Under the pieces are notes generated by a model. It saw only the letters and a program-made list of their open reading frames with translations. It ran no database searches and was not told the DNA's origin. A program made the translations under genes and the position numbers. Positions 8,161-17,722 of a stretch of 64,000 nt of DNA are shown piece by piece. The stretch comes from Streptomyces sp. NBC_01571 (GTDB lineage: Bacteria > Actinomycetota > Actinomycetes > Streptomycetales > Streptomycetaceae), in contig NZ_JAPEPZ010000001.1 of the NCBI RefSeq assembly GCF_026339875.1, positions 5,332,001-5,396,000 on the forward strand, given 5' to 3'. Numbering within the stretch: the first letter of the stretch is position 1; every line of letters begins with the position of its first letter.

Positions 8161-10629
8161 GTGGCCGAGGCGGCAGACTTCCAGGGGACGAGTCCCTCAC
8201 CTGCCCACCGGTGGTTGCGGCGCACCGGCGCGCTGCTGGCCGGGGCGCCCCTACTGGCCGGACTGCTCCAGCTACCCGCCTCTCCGGCCGCACACGCCGC
8301 GGAAACGGCCTCTGTGGCCGCCGCCAGCGGGTCCCGGACGGTCGACGTCTCCCTGGACTCCCTGAGCCCCAGCGCCCCCACGGACGGCGACACGGTCACC
8401 GTCTCCGGGTCGATCACCAACAAGGGCAAGCAGACGGTGACCGGCGCTCACGTGGGGCTACGGGTGGGCCCCTCCCTCAGCGGCCGGGTGGCCATCGACG
8501 ACGCCGCCGAGCGCACCGGGTTCCAGCCGGGGCTCGACCCCCTGGAGGTCGGTGGCAAGTACGTCCAGAAGTTCTCGGAGCTCCCCGCCGGCGTCTCGCA
8601 GCGGTTCAGCATCTCGGTGCCTGTCAAGGAGCTCGACCTCGGCTCCGACGGGGTGTACCAGCTGGCCGTCTCCCTGTCGGGCCAGACCTCCGCGGAACCG
8701 TGGGAGCACGTGCTCGGGATCGAGAGGACGTTCCTGCCCTGGCAGCCCGAGGGCGCGGACACCAGGACGAAGACGACGTATCTCTGGCCGCTGATCTCTA
8801 CGGTCCACCTCAGGGCGGAAACCGGCTCGGACGCCCAGCAGACCCCCGTCTTCCAGAACGACGAGCTGGCCAAGGAGATCGCCCCCGGTGGCCGCCTCGA
8901 CCAGCTCCTGTCGCTGGGCGGCGATCTCGACGTCACCTGGGTCCTCGACCCGGACCTGCTGGCCTCCGTCGACGCCATGACGCGCAACTACCGGATCCAG
9001 GACGGCGACACCACGACGGCCGGCGAGAACCAGGCCGTCGCCAAGGAGTGGCTCGACAAGCTCGAGAAGACGGTCTCCGGCAAGGAAGTGGTCGCACTCC
9101 CCTTCGCCGACCCCGACCTCGCCTCGCTGGCGCACCACGGCACGGACGTCGCCGGCTCCCTGAATCACCTCAAGGACGCCACCGACGTGGCCTCCGACAC
9201 CGTGGACACGATCATCCACGTGAAGCCGGAGACCGACTTCGCGTGGCCCGTGAACGGCGCCGTCGACCCGTCGATCATCAAGGTCGCCACCTCCGCGGGT
9301 GCCGACAAGGTGATCGCCCGCAGCGACAGCCTCCGCGAGACCGGCGATCTGACCTACACCCCCAGTGCGGCCCGCCCCATCGGCGGCGGCACGACGGCGG
9401 TGGTCTCGGACTACCGGCTGTCGACCGAGTTCCAGGGCGGCATGACGAAGGCCGAGGATTCCACGCTGGCCGTTCAGGAGTTCCTGGCGCAGGCTCTCGC
9501 GCTCAACCTCCAGGAGCCGAACGACCAGCGCAGCATCGTCGTCGCGCCGCAGCGCATGCCGTCCGCGAGCCAGGCGCAGACGATGGCGACGGCGGTGAAG
9601 GCGCTCCAGAACGGAAACTGGTCCGAAGCCCAGAGCCTGTCGGCGGCCGCCAAGGCCAAACCGGACCCGGACGCCACGACAAGGATCCCCTCGGGGTCCC
9701 TGTACCCGCATTCCCTGAAGAATCAGGAACTCCAGACCTCGGACTTCGTGACGATCCAGGACACTCAAGGCAACCTCGGCAAGTTCAAGGTCATCCTCAC
9801 CGACAAGTCCCGCGTGGTGACTCCGTTCGGTCGGGCCATAGACCGGGGGATGTCGACATCCTGGCGCGGCCGCAAAGACCAGGGGGAGGCCTTCCGCGAC
9901 GGAGTCAGGGGATACCTCGACGACCTCACCGGTCTCGTGAAGCTGATCAAGAAGTCCGACGCGAAGCTGTCGGGGCGCAGTGCCACGATCCCGGTGACGG
10001 TGCAGAACAACCTCGTGCAGGGCGTCCACCACCTGGTACTGCGCCTCACGTCGAAGCAGCCCACTCGCCTCAAGATCGGCAACGGCGCCTACTACGAGCA
10101 GCAGATCCAGGTCGCGGGCGAGCACAGCCAGTCGGTGAAGTTCACCACCTCCGCCAAGGCCAACGGTCCGGTGACGGTGACCGCCCAGCTGTTCACCGAG
10201 GACGGCCAGAAATACGGTGACTCCGTCGACTTCGAGGTGAAGGTCACCGAGATCACCCCCACGGTGATGCTGGTCATCGGCGGTGGCGTGCTCCTGCTCG
10301 TGCTCGCCGGGTTCCGGATGTACACGCAGCGCAAGCGCGCGGCGGCCCGGCAGGCCGTGGAGGAGCAGAAGAACGCCACGGGCGCCCCGGACGCCGAGGG
10401 CGGAACCGCGGCCGGGGCCACGGCCGAGGACGGCGTGAACGGCGTGAACAAGAACGCCGCAGGCACCGTAGACACTGTTGAGGACACCGAGCGCTCCAAG
10501 GACGGTCCCGACGGGGAGTCCATGTCGGAGTCCGGGGCAGACGCCCCGGAGCACCCGAGTGACCCCGCACCGGACACCGCACCGGAAAGCACCGACCCGT
10601 CCGGCACGGGTGAGAGAGTGGACCGTTGA
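8161..10629 (+). CDS. DUF6049 secreted, membrane-anchored protein
   Basis: 822 residues, function unknown. GTG start at 8161, then a twin-Arg-flavoured signal peptide (RWLRRTGALLAGAPLLAG..., cleavage expected near AHAAE at about 46), a large extracytoplasmic region of about 650 residues with beta-rich N- and C-terminal portions, one membrane helix at about 700-716 (TVMLVIGGGVLLLVLAG), and a highly acidic, disordered cytoplasmic tail of about 100 residues rich in Asp/Glu/Thr. The family sits immediately before MurJ/MviN in many actinobacteria (Rv3909 in M. tuberculosis), which suggests a role in envelope assembly; no catalytic motif is recognised. Confidence 0.9.
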   Translation: MAEAADFQGTSPSPAHRWLRRTGALLAGAPLLAGLLQLPASPAAHAAETASVAAASGSRTVDVSLDSLSPSAPTDGDTVTVSGSITNKGKQTVTGAHVGLRVGPSLSGRVAIDDAAERTGFQPGLDPLEVGGKYVQKFSELPAGVSQRFSISVPVKELDLGSDGVYQLAVSLSGQTSAEPWEHVLGIERTFLPWQPEGADTRTKTTYLWPLISTVHLRAETGSDAQQTPVFQNDELAKEIAPGGRLDQLLSLGGDLDVTWVLDPDLLASVDAMTRNYRIQDGDTTTAGENQAVAKEWLDKLEKTVSGKEVVALPFADPDLASLAHHGTDVAGSLNHLKDATDVASDTVDTIIHVKPETDFAWPVNGAVDPSIIKVATSAGADKVIARSDSLRETGDLTYTPSAARPIGGGTTAVVSDYRLSTEFQGGMTKAEDSTLAVQEFLAQALALNLQEPNDQRSIVVAPQRMPSASQAQTMATAVKALQNGNWSEAQSLSAAAKAKPDPDATTRIPSGSLYPHSLKNQELQTSDFVTIQDTQGNLGKFKVILTDKSRVVTPFGRAIDRGMSTSWRGRKDQGEAFRDGVRGYLDDLTGLVKLIKKSDAKLSGRSATIPVTVQNNLVQGVHHLVLRLTSKQPTRLKIGNGAYYEQQIQVAGEHSQSVKFTTSAKANGPVTVTAQLFTEDGQKYGDSVDFEVKVTEITPTVMLVIGGGVLLLVLAGFRMYTQRKRAAARQAVEEQKNATGAPDAEGGTAAGATAEDGVNGVNKNAAGTVDTVEDTERSKDGPDGESMSESGADAPEHPSDPAPDTAPESTDPSGTGERVDR

Positions 10630-10675
10630 GCGATGTCGTGGCCGGTGGGCCCGGGGACGATGAGGTGGGGTAACC

Positions 10676-12982
10676 ATGAACGCGCCGTACGACGGTGACC
10701 GCGGCCAGGGCGCGGGCGGCTCGGGCTACCCCGAGGGCCACCCCGAGCAGGGCGCGGGGAACTCCGGCTACCCCGAGGGCTACCCGGAGGGACCTCCGGC
10801 CGAGCCCGGACAGGTGCCTCAGGGGCACTACCCGGACATGTACTTCCAGGACGCCTACGACCAGGACCCGTACGGGGCTCAGGATCTCGCCGCCCAGGAT
10901 CCGGTGACCGAGGCGCTCTACGACCGTGCCGCGCACCCCCCGCCGCCCGCCGGGACGCACTACCCGCAGCAGCCGCTCTACGCCCAGCCGCCCACCGCCC
11001 AGCACGCCCCCGACCCTCGTGTGTGGGCCCAGACGCCCCCGCCGGAACCGGCGGGTCCCAGCCGGCACCTGCCGTACGGCGAGGACGCGCGCACGACCCA
11101 GTTCGTCGGCGTCGACGACCTTGTCACGCAGGCCGCCGACCAGCAGCCCGAGACCGACGCGTTCGCCCACCTCTTCCGTGACCAGCGGCAGGGCGGCATC
11201 CGACCGTCCATGGAGGCCACGGCCGCCCCGGCACAAGCACAGGCACCGTCCGTGCACCAGGGCTCGGCGGCGCAGCCGCCCGCCCCGATGTCCGAGCAGA
11301 CGATGCAGCTCACCCCCACGGCACCGGCCACCCCCACGGCCGCCGCGAAGAAGGGCGGGCGCGCCTCGGGCCTGCTGAAGTCGAGCGCCGTCATGGCGGC
11401 CGGCACCCTGGTGTCCCGGCTCACCGGCTTCATCCGCTCCGCCCTGATCGTCTCCGCGCTGGGGCTCGGCTTCCTGGGCGACTCCTTCCAGGTCGCCTAC
11501 CAGCTCCCCACGATGATCTACATCCTGACCGTGGGCGGTGGTCTCAACTCCGTCTTCGTGCCGCAGCTGGTGCGCGCGATGAAGGACGACGACGACGGTG
11601 GCGAGGCCTTCGCCAACCGCCTGCTGACCCTGGTCATGGTGGCGCTCGGCCTGCTGACCGCGCTCGCGATGCTCGCCGCGCCCCTTCTGGTCCGCATGCT
11701 GTCGAACCCTGTAGCCACCAACCCCGCCGCCAACGAGGTGGCCGTCACCTTCACCCGCTACTTCCTGCCCTCGATCTTCTTCATGGGCATCCACGTGGTG
11801 ATGGGGCAGGTCCTCAACGCCCGCGGCAAGTTCGGCGCGATGATGTGGACCCCGGTCCTGAACAACATCGTCATCATCGTGACGCTCGGCATGTTCATCT
11901 GGGTCTACGGCACCGCCGCGAACTCCGACATGTCCGTCGAGAACATCCCGCCGGAGGGCCAGCGGCTCCTCGGCGTCGGCGTACTCCTCGGCCTCGTCGT
12001 CCAGGCCCTGGCGATGATCCCGTATCTGCGTGAGACCGGGTTCAGGCTGCGACTGCGCTTCGACTGGAAGGGTCACGGCCTCGGCAGGGCCGCGATGCTC
12101 GCCAAGTGGACCGTGCTCTTCGTCCTCGCCAACCAGGCGGGCGCGATGGTCGTCACCCAGCTGTCCACCGCCGCGGGACAGCACTCCGTCAAGGGAACCG
12201 GCTTCGCCGCCTACGCCAACGCCCAGCTGATCTGGGGTCTGCCGCAGGCGATCATCACGGTCTCCCTGATGGCCGCCCTGCTGCCGCGTATCTCCCGGTC
12301 GGCCCACGAGGGCGACAGCGGGGCGGTGCGCGACGACATCTCCCAGGGGCTGCGGACGACAGCTGTCGCGATCGTGCCGATCGCCTTCGGCTTCCTCTCC
12401 CTCGGCATTCCGATGTGCACCCTGATCTTCGGGTCCTCGGGCATCGCTCCGGCCACCAACATGGGCTACATGCTGATGGCCTTCGGCCTCGGCCTCATCC
12501 CGTTCTCCGTGCAGTACGTCGTGCTCCGTGCCTTCTACGCGTACGAGGACACCCGGACCCCCTTCTACAACACGGTCATCGTGGCGGTCTTCAACGCCGC
12601 GGCCTCGGCCGTGTGCTATTTCGTGCTCCCCGCCCGCTGGGCCGTCGTCGGCATGGCCGCCTCCTACGGCCTCGCCTACGCGATCGGCGTCGGCGTCGCC
12701 TGGAACAGGCTGCGCAAGAGGCTGGGCGGCGACCTGGACGGCGCCCGTGTCCTGCGCACCTACGCCAGGCTCGGTATCGCCTCGGTCCCGGCGGCACTGC
12801 TCAGCGGCGCCGCCTGCTACGGGATCGCACAGACGCTGGGACAGGGGGTCGGCGGATCGTTCGCCGCCCTGCTCGGCGGCAGCGTCGTACTGTTCGGCGT
12901 CTTCTACGTCGCCGCGCGGAAGATGCGCATCGAAGAACTCAATTCCATGGTCGGAATGGTCCGCGGGCGCCTGGGGCGCTGA
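10676..12982 (+). CDS. murJ: Lipid II flippase MurJ (MviN)
   Basis: Moves lipid II across the cytoplasmic membrane for peptidoglycan synthesis. 768 residues. Residues 1-235 are a long Pro/Gly/Glu/Gln-rich low-complexity region beginning with GYPEG-type repeats. The MOP-superfamily membrane core follows with about 14 helices, starting at SSAVMAAGTLVSRLTGFIRS and including AYQLPTMIYIL and LPRISRSA. Bacterial MurJ usually has about 510 residues; here the excess is the N-terminal extension. It starts 46 bp after the DUF6049 stop and is probably in the same operon. The regulatory pseudokinase domain fused to mycobacterial MviN is absent; the next gene encodes it separately. Confidence 0.95.
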   Translation: MNAPYDGDRGQGAGGSGYPEGHPEQGAGNSGYPEGYPEGPPAEPGQVPQGHYPDMYFQDAYDQDPYGAQDLAAQDPVTEALYDRAAHPPPPAGTHYPQQPLYAQPPTAQHAPDPRVWAQTPPPEPAGPSRHLPYGEDARTTQFVGVDDLVTQAADQQPETDAFAHLFRDQRQGGIRPSMEATAAPAQAQAPSVHQGSAAQPPAPMSEQTMQLTPTAPATPTAAAKKGGRASGLLKSSAVMAAGTLVSRLTGFIRSALIVSALGLGFLGDSFQVAYQLPTMIYILTVGGGLNSVFVPQLVRAMKDDDDGGEAFANRLLTLVMVALGLLTALAMLAAPLLVRMLSNPVATNPAANEVAVTFTRYFLPSIFFMGIHVVMGQVLNARGKFGAMMWTPVLNNIVIIVTLGMFIWVYGTAANSDMSVENIPPEGQRLLGVGVLLGLVVQALAMIPYLRETGFRLRLRFDWKGHGLGRAAMLAKWTVLFVLANQAGAMVVTQLSTAAGQHSVKGTGFAAYANAQLIWGLPQAIITVSLMAALLPRISRSAHEGDSGAVRDDISQGLRTTAVAIVPIAFGFLSLGIPMCTLIFGSSGIAPATNMGYMLMAFGLGLIPFSVQYVVLRAFYAYEDTRTPFYNTVIVAVFNAAASAVCYFVLPARWAVVGMAASYGLAYAIGVGVAWNRLRKRLGGDLDGARVLRTYARLGIASVPAALLSGAACYGIAQTLGQGVGGSFAALLGGSVVLFGVFYVAARKMRIEELNSMVGMVRGRLGR

Positions 12983-13100
12983 GGCGGGGGTACGCGCACA
13001 ACCATCGTCCGTCGTCGTGTGTCGTGCATAGCGCCGGACTGTGGGCACAATTGGTTTCTGCGTCGGACAGTGCGCAATGAATGGGGAGGCGGGAACGACG

Positions 13101-14813
13101 GTGGCGGAACGGAGCACGGCTGCCGTCGACGTGGCAGACAACAGCGGCGATGAGCCGCTGACCGCCAAGGCGGGCCAGTCCACGTCCGACGGGATGGCCC
13201 AGAACCGGGAGCGGGAGACGGACAGCGACGAGGCACAGGGGAGCGGCGGGACCGAGAGTCCCGGGAAGGTCTCACCCCCGGAACTGCACAGCGGCCACAA
13301 GCTGGCCAGGAGGTATCGCCTCGAGGAGTGCGTCACCCGTCTGGACGGCTTCAGCAGCTGGCGTGCGGTGGACGAGAAGCTGCGCCGCGCCGTCGGTGTG
13401 CATCTGCTGCCCGCCGACCATCCGCGGGCCCGCTCGGTACTGGCGGCGGCCCGGTCCTCCGCCCTGCTGGGCGACCCCCGCTTCGTCCAGGTCCTGGACG
13501 CGGTCGAGGAGAACGATCTCGTCTATGTCGTCCACGAATGGCTGCCGGACGCCACGGAGCTGACGGCGCTCCTGGCCGCGGGCCCGCTGGAGGTCCACGA
13601 GGCCTACCAGATGGTCACCCAGGTCGCCCAGGCCATGGCCGCCGCACACCGTGAGGGCCTCGCCCATCTGCGGCTGACCCCGAGCGCTGTGCTGCGCACG
13701 TCGAGCGGCCAGTGGCGCATCCGTGGGCTCGCGGTGAACGCCGCGCTGCGCGGCATCAGCTCCAACACCCCCCAGCGCACGGACACCGAGGCGATCGGCG
13801 CGCTCCTGTACGCCGCGCTCACCCAGCGCTGGCCGTACGAGAACGACGCGTACGGCCTGTCGGGGCTGCCCAAGGGTGTCGGCCTGATCGCACCGGACCA
13901 GGTGCGGGCCGGCGTCCATCGCGGCCTGTCCGAGCTCGCCATGCGCGCGCTCGCCAACGACGGCGCGACAGCCTCTCGCCACGAGTCCCCGTGCACGACA
14001 CCGGAGGAGCTGGTCAAGGCGATCGCCGAGATGCCTCGCATCCGGCCGCCGGAGCCCGCGTTCACCGCGCCGCCGGAGTACCAGCGCACGTCGTACCAGC
14101 AGGGCAGCTACGGCCGCCCCACGCCGCACGCCACCCAGTCGGTGCCGACCCCGCCGCCCCCGCTGCAGAGCCGCACCGGCAAGGCCCTCAAGTGGACGGT
14201 GTCGGCCCTCCTCATCGCCGCCCTGGGCCTCGGCAGCTGGCAGCTCGCGGACGCGCTGATGGATCACGGCAAGTCCGACGACACCCAGCCGACGCGGACG
14301 ACGGACGGCAACGACAAGAACAGCGAGAAGACCAAGCCGGTCAAGCCGATCACCATCAAGGACGCCCAGGAGTACGTTGCCAAGGGCGCCCCCCAGGCGG
14401 CCGGGGACGTGGGCAATACGTACGACGGGGCCAGTTCGACGTACTGGCGGAGCAAGAGCTTCGTGGACGGTCCGCAGATGAACCCGGCCTTCAAGCCCGG
14501 CGTCGGCATCGTCTACGACCTCGGCTCGCGGCAGACCGTCACGGCGGCTTCGATAGGGCTCCGGTACCCCGGCGATCACACCACGATCGGCCTGTACGCA
14601 ACCGACTCGACGAGTTCTTCGACGCCCGTGGATTCGATGACGAGGATCGGGACCGTCACCACGAGTGGTACGACCGCGAAGATCACGGTCAGCAAGAAGG
14701 TGAAGAGCCAGTACGTACTGCTCTGGATCACGGCGATGCCCTACGCGTCCGGTGACCAGTACAGCAACGCCGGCTACAAGCAGGCCATCACCGACGTGAA
14801 GTTCACCGGCTGA
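13101..14813 (+). CDS. Membrane-bound pseudokinase with C-terminal extracellular jelly-roll domain
   Basis: Protein-kinase-fold protein, 570 residues from a GTG at 13101. GGAGG at 13085-13089 supports this start over the ATG at 13077. The kinase-like domain (about 75-325) has lost all catalytic motifs: the VAIK lysine segment reads VGVHLLPAD, the HRD loop reads HLRLTPSAV, and DFG reads GLA. After a Pro-rich linker, one helix (about 363-383) crosses the membrane, and the outer part resembles a discoidin/F5-8C-type carbohydrate-binding domain (SSTYWRSKSF, VGIVYDLG, ASIGLRYPG). The same two modules form the C-terminal part of mycobacterial MviN, where the phosphorylated pseudokinase binds FhaA. 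Position directly after murJ suggests the same role in trans. Confidence 0.88.
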   Translation: MAERSTAAVDVADNSGDEPLTAKAGQSTSDGMAQNRERETDSDEAQGSGGTESPGKVSPPELHSGHKLARRYRLEECVTRLDGFSSWRAVDEKLRRAVGVHLLPADHPRARSVLAAARSSALLGDPRFVQVLDAVEENDLVYVVHEWLPDATELTALLAAGPLEVHEAYQMVTQVAQAMAAAHREGLAHLRLTPSAVLRTSSGQWRIRGLAVNAALRGISSNTPQRTDTEAIGALLYAALTQRWPYENDAYGLSGLPKGVGLIAPDQVRAGVHRGLSELAMRALANDGATASRHESPCTTPEELVKAIAEMPRIRPPEPAFTAPPEYQRTSYQQGSYGRPTPHATQSVPTPPPPLQSRTGKALKWTVSALLIAALGLGSWQLADALMDHGKSDDTQPTRTTDGNDKNSEKTKPVKPITIKDAQEYVAKGAPQAAGDVGNTYDGASSTYWRSKSFVDGPQMNPAFKPGVGIVYDLGSRQTVTAASIGLRYPGDHTTIGLYATDSTSSSTPVDSMTRIGTVTTSGTTAKITVSKKVKSQYVLLWITAMPYASGDQYSNAGYKQAITDVKFTG

Positions 14814-14842
14814 CGCTCGCGTAGGTAGGGGGAGGGGGTTCG

Positions 14843-15574
14843 ATGGCCGATGAAGCCGCGTACGCCGATGCAAGCGATCAGGACCTCCTCGCCCGTCACG
14901 TAGACGGCGACCCGGAGGCCTTCGGTGAGCTCGTGCGGCGTCACCGCGACCGGCTCTGGGCGGTGGCCCTGCGCACGCTGGGAGACCGCGAGGAGGCCGC
15001 TGACGCCGTCCAGGACGCGCTGGTCTCCGCCTACCGGGCCGCGCATACCTTCCGTGGCCAGTCGGCCGTCACGACCTGGCTGCACCGCATCACCGTGAAC
15101 GCCTGCCTGGACCGCGCCCGCAAGGCCGCCTCCCGGAAGACCTCCCCGGTCGACGACACCGAACGGCTGGAACAGCTCCTCGAACCCCACGAGTCCGCCT
15201 CAGCTCCGGCCGAGCGCAACGACCTGCACCGCGAACTGGTGACGGCCCTGGGCACCCTCCCGGCCGACCAGCGCGCCGCCCTCGTCCTCGTGGATATGCA
15301 GGGCTATCCCGTGGCAGAGGCGGCAGCGGTCCTCGACGTGCCCGTCGGCACTGTGAAAAGCCGCTGTGCCCGCGGCAGAGCCAGACTGCTCCCGTTGCTC
15401 ACCCACCTTCGCTCGGAGAACGGAAGCAGCACGGGCGGCAACAGATCGGACGGCGGAAGGAACCGGACGCAGGGGGCATCCGTCCCACCGGCAGCGGGAC
15501 CGCACGACGCGGGTCCCCATGACCCAGGACCAAGCGATTCAGCTGCTGTGAAGGGCGGAGGTGGGCGAGCGTGA
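14843..15574 (+). CDS. sigM: ECF RNA polymerase sigma factor SigM
   Basis: Alternative sigma factor of 243 residues. Region 2 spans about 15-85 (AFGELVRRHRDRLWAVALR, then DREEAADAVQDALVSAYR) and region 4 about 130-185 (LPADQRAALVLVDMQGYPVAEAAAVL, with the recognition helix VPVGTVKSRCARGRARL). A disordered Gly/Pro/Asp tail of about 50 residues follows and is longer than in typical ECF factors. The start ATG at 14843 has GTAGGGGGAGGGGG upstream. Its stop overlaps the start of the anti-sigma gene by 4 bp (GTGA), which gives translational coupling. Orthologous position to Rv3911. Confidence 0.94.
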   Translation: MADEAAYADASDQDLLARHVDGDPEAFGELVRRHRDRLWAVALRTLGDREEAADAVQDALVSAYRAAHTFRGQSAVTTWLHRITVNACLDRARKAASRKTSPVDDTERLEQLLEPHESASAPAERNDLHRELVTALGTLPADQRAALVLVDMQGYPVAEAAAVLDVPVGTVKSRCARGRARLLPLLTHLRSENGSSTGGNRSDGGRNRTQGASVPPAAGPHDAGPHDPGPSDSAAVKGGGGRA

Positions 15575-16530
15575 CATCCACGACGGATACGGCCGGGCAC
15601 CCGGATGTCGCGGAGATCTCCGACCTCACGGAAGGTCTGCTCCCGCCCTCCCGTACCGCGGACGTTCGACGGCACCTGGACGACTGTGCGCTCTGCGCCG
15701 ACGTGTACGACTCCCTGGAAGAGATCCGTGGGCTGCTCGGCACCCTGCCGGGACCGGCACGGATGCCCGACGAGGTAGCCGGCCGCATCGACGCCGCACT
15801 GGCCGCGGAGGCGCTGCTGAGCGCCGCGGCATCCGGCCATACATCCGAGGCGGACGATCAGCGCCTCGATGTTTCACGTGAAACATCAGACCCCGATTCA
15901 CGTGAAACGTCGGACACGGGCGTCCCCGGTACGCAGACCACCCCTTCCGTGAACCGCCCCTCGGGACACCCCCACGCGGCCACCGGCCCGGGCCGTTCGC
16001 GTCGGGGACGTCCAGGACGCCGCAAGGCAGCCCTCCTCGGCACCGCGTTCACCGCCGCCGCGCTGGGGCTGGGCGCGATCCTCTTTCAGACGCTGGGCGA
16101 TGACGGCTCCGGCAAGAGCCCTACGACAACGCAGCAGGGGTCGAAGAACACCTACTCCGAAGGAACGCTGCAGACCCGGGTCACCGATCTCCTCGCGAAG
16201 AACAAGAACGGCCGCGACCGCTCCGGCGGCTCGAAGCGTCCGTGGGGAGTCGAGTCCAATGGCGCGGACAACGGGTCCGCCGGAGTGGACACCTTGATCA
16301 CGCCCGCTGTGGAGATCCCCGACTGCATCCAGCAGGGGACCGGAAGCACCGGGGCCGTCCTCGCCGCGGAAAAGGGCACGTACAAGGGAACGAGTGTCTA
16401 TCTCGTCGTGCTGCCGGATACCTCCGACAGCGCGAAGGTCACGGCGTACATCGTCGACGCGGCCTGCGAGAAGCCCGGGGGAACATCTCCCGGCAAGCTC
16501 CTGCTGACCCACTCGTACACCCGCTCCTGA
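15571..16530 (+). CDS. Membrane-anchored zinc-finger anti-sigma factor (cognate of SigM)
   Basis: 319 residues, GTG start inside the sigM stop. The N-terminal anti-sigma domain has the ZAS motif His35-x3-Cys39-x2-Cys42. A disordered linker follows, then one membrane helix at about 153-172 (ALLGTAFTAAALGLGAILF) and an extracytoplasmic domain of about 140 residues with two conserved-looking cysteines (PDCIQQG, DAACEKPG). It should hold SigM at the membrane and release it on an envelope or redox signal. The linker is unusual: it contains one exact and one near-exact parS, which in this frame encode VSRET and SRET. The open frame is intact despite these sites. Confidence 0.88.
   Translation: MTSTTDTAGHPDVAEISDLTEGLLPPSRTADVRRHLDDCALCADVYDSLEEIRGLLGTLPGPARMPDEVAGRIDAALAAEALLSAAASGHTSEADDQRLDVSRETSDPDSRETSDTGVPGTQTTPSVNRPSGHPHAATGPGRSRRGRPGRRKAALLGTAFTAAALGLGAILFQTLGDDGSGKSPTTTQQGSKNTYSEGTLQTRVTDLLAKNKNGRDRSGGSKRPWGVESNGADNGSAGVDTLITPAVEIPDCIQQGTGSTGAVLAAEKGTYKGTSVYLVVLPDTSDSAKVTAYIVDAACEKPGGTSPGKLLLTHSYTRS
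15871..15884. other. parS site inside the anti-sigma gene
   Basis: Exact GTTTCACGTGAAAC, the Streptomyces ParB-binding palindrome. It is read in frame as part of DVSRET in the protein linker. Confidence 0.85.
15895..15908. other. Degenerate parS, 24 bp after the first
   Basis: GATTCACGTGAAAC differs from the exact site at one outer position. It encodes DSRET in frame, so the pair produces a repeated peptide. Confidence 0.6.
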
Positions 16531-16614
16531 CCGCGTGCCCGTAGAGTCGCCCCTTCCCCAGGAACCCCATGGGAACGCTGTGCCGTGCCCCATGTCCGTG
16601 TGCCCGGACACAGC

Positions 16615-16641
16615 GGGAATGCAAGCCCCTTAGTATCCGTT
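16615..16641 (+). promoter_or_regulatory. SigR-type promoter of trxBA
   Basis: GGGAAT (16615-16620), an 18-bp spacer, then GTT (16639-16641) exactly matches the GGGAAT-N18-GTT consensus of the thiol-oxidative-stress sigma factor SigR, which is known to drive trxBA in S. coelicolor. It lies 73 bp before the trxB start codon. Confidence 0.85.
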
Positions 16642-16714
16642 GGGTGGGGTGAGAGTTCTGAGAGAAGCTCCCACCGGCAGTACGTAGCAGTCTCCAGAGA
16701 CGAGGAATGAAGCC

Positions 16715-17680
16715 GTGAGCGACGTCCGTAACGTGATCATCATCGGGTCCGGGCCTGCCGGCTACACGGCAGCGCTCTACACCGCGCGCGCGTCGCTGAA
16801 GCCGCTGGTCTTCGAAGGCGCCGTCACCGCGGGTGGCGCCCTGATGAACACCACCGAGGTGGAGAACTTCCCCGGCTTCCAGGACGGCATCATGGGCCCC
16901 GAGCTCATGGACAACATGCGCGCCCAGGCCGAGCGCTTCGGCGCTGAGCTGGTGCCGGACGACATCGTCGCCGTCGATCTGTCGGGAGAGATCAAGACCG
17001 TCACGGACACCGCCGGGACCGTGCACCGCGCCAAGGCCGTCATCGTCACCACGGGCTCGCAGCACCGCAAGCTGGGCCTGCCCCGCGAGGACGCCCTCTC
17101 CGGACGCGGCGTCTCCTGGTGTGCCACCTGTGACGGCTTCTTCTTCAAGGACCAGGACATCGCCGTGATCGGCGGCGGTGACACCGCGATGGAGGAGGCG
17201 ACCTTCCTCTCCCGCTTCGCCAAGTCCGTGACGATCGTCCACCGCCGTGACAGCCTGCGTGCCTCCAAGGCCATGCAGGAGCGGGCCTTCGCAGACCCGA
17301 AGATCAAGTTCGTCTGGGACAGCGAAGTCGCCGAGATCGAGGGCGACCCCAAGCTCTCCGGTCTGAAGCTGCGCAACCTGAAGACGGGTGAGATCTCCGA
17401 CCTGTCGGTGACCGGTCTGTTCATCGCGATCGGCCACGACCCGCGCACCGAGCTCTTCAAGGGCCAGCTCAACCTGGACGACGAGGGCTACCTCAAGGTC
17501 GAGGCGCCCTCGACCCGCACGAACCTGACCGGTGTCTTCGGCGCCGGTGACGTCGTCGACCACACGTACCGCCAGGCCATCACCGCGGCCGGCACCGGCT
17601 GCTCCGCCGCCCTCGACGCCGAGCGCTACCTCGCCGCCCTCGCGGACAGCGAGACCGCCACGGCTGCTGCCACCGTCTGA
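16715..17680 (+). CDS. trxB: Thioredoxin-disulfide reductase
   Basis: FAD flavoenzyme that uses NADPH to reduce thioredoxin. 321 residues, GTG start with GAGGAA upstream. FAD-binding GSGPAG at 11-16, redox-active CATC (Cys136, Cys139), NADPH-binding [10 protein letters not shown], and the C-terminal FAD motif [10 protein letters not shown]. Length is normal for the low-molecular-weight type. It lies 42 bp upstream of trxA and shares its SigR-type promoter, so the pair answers to disulphide stress. Confidence 0.97.
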   Translation: MSDVRNVIIIGSGPAGYTAALYTARASLKPLVFEGAVTAGGALMNTTEVENFPGFQDGIMGPELMDNMRAQAERFGAELVPDDIVAVDLSGEIKTVTDTAGTVHRAKAVIVTTGSQHRKLGLPREDALSGRGVSWCATCDGFFFKDQDIAVIGGGDTAMEEATFLSRFAKSVTIVHRRDSLRASKAMQERAFADPKIKFVWDSEVAEIEGDPKLSGLKLRNLKTGEISDLSVTGLFIAIGHDPRTELFKGQLNLDDEGYLKVEAPSTRTNLTGVFGAGDVVDHTYRQAITAAGTGCSAALDAERYLAALADSETATAAATV

Positions 17681-17722
17681 CCCCCGTCCGCCCCACCGCA
17701 CCAACCAGTTAAGGAGCCCGCC

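Noticed and set aside
9208..9222. ATCCACGTGAAGC in the DUF6049 gene as a parS
   Set aside because: About four mismatches to the consensus outside the CACGTG core; expected by chance in GC-rich coding DNA.
6519..10220. A 1233-codon plus-strand open frame across cca and the DUF6049 gene
   Set aside because: Antisense to cca and out of frame with the DUF6049 gene; composition is not protein-like.
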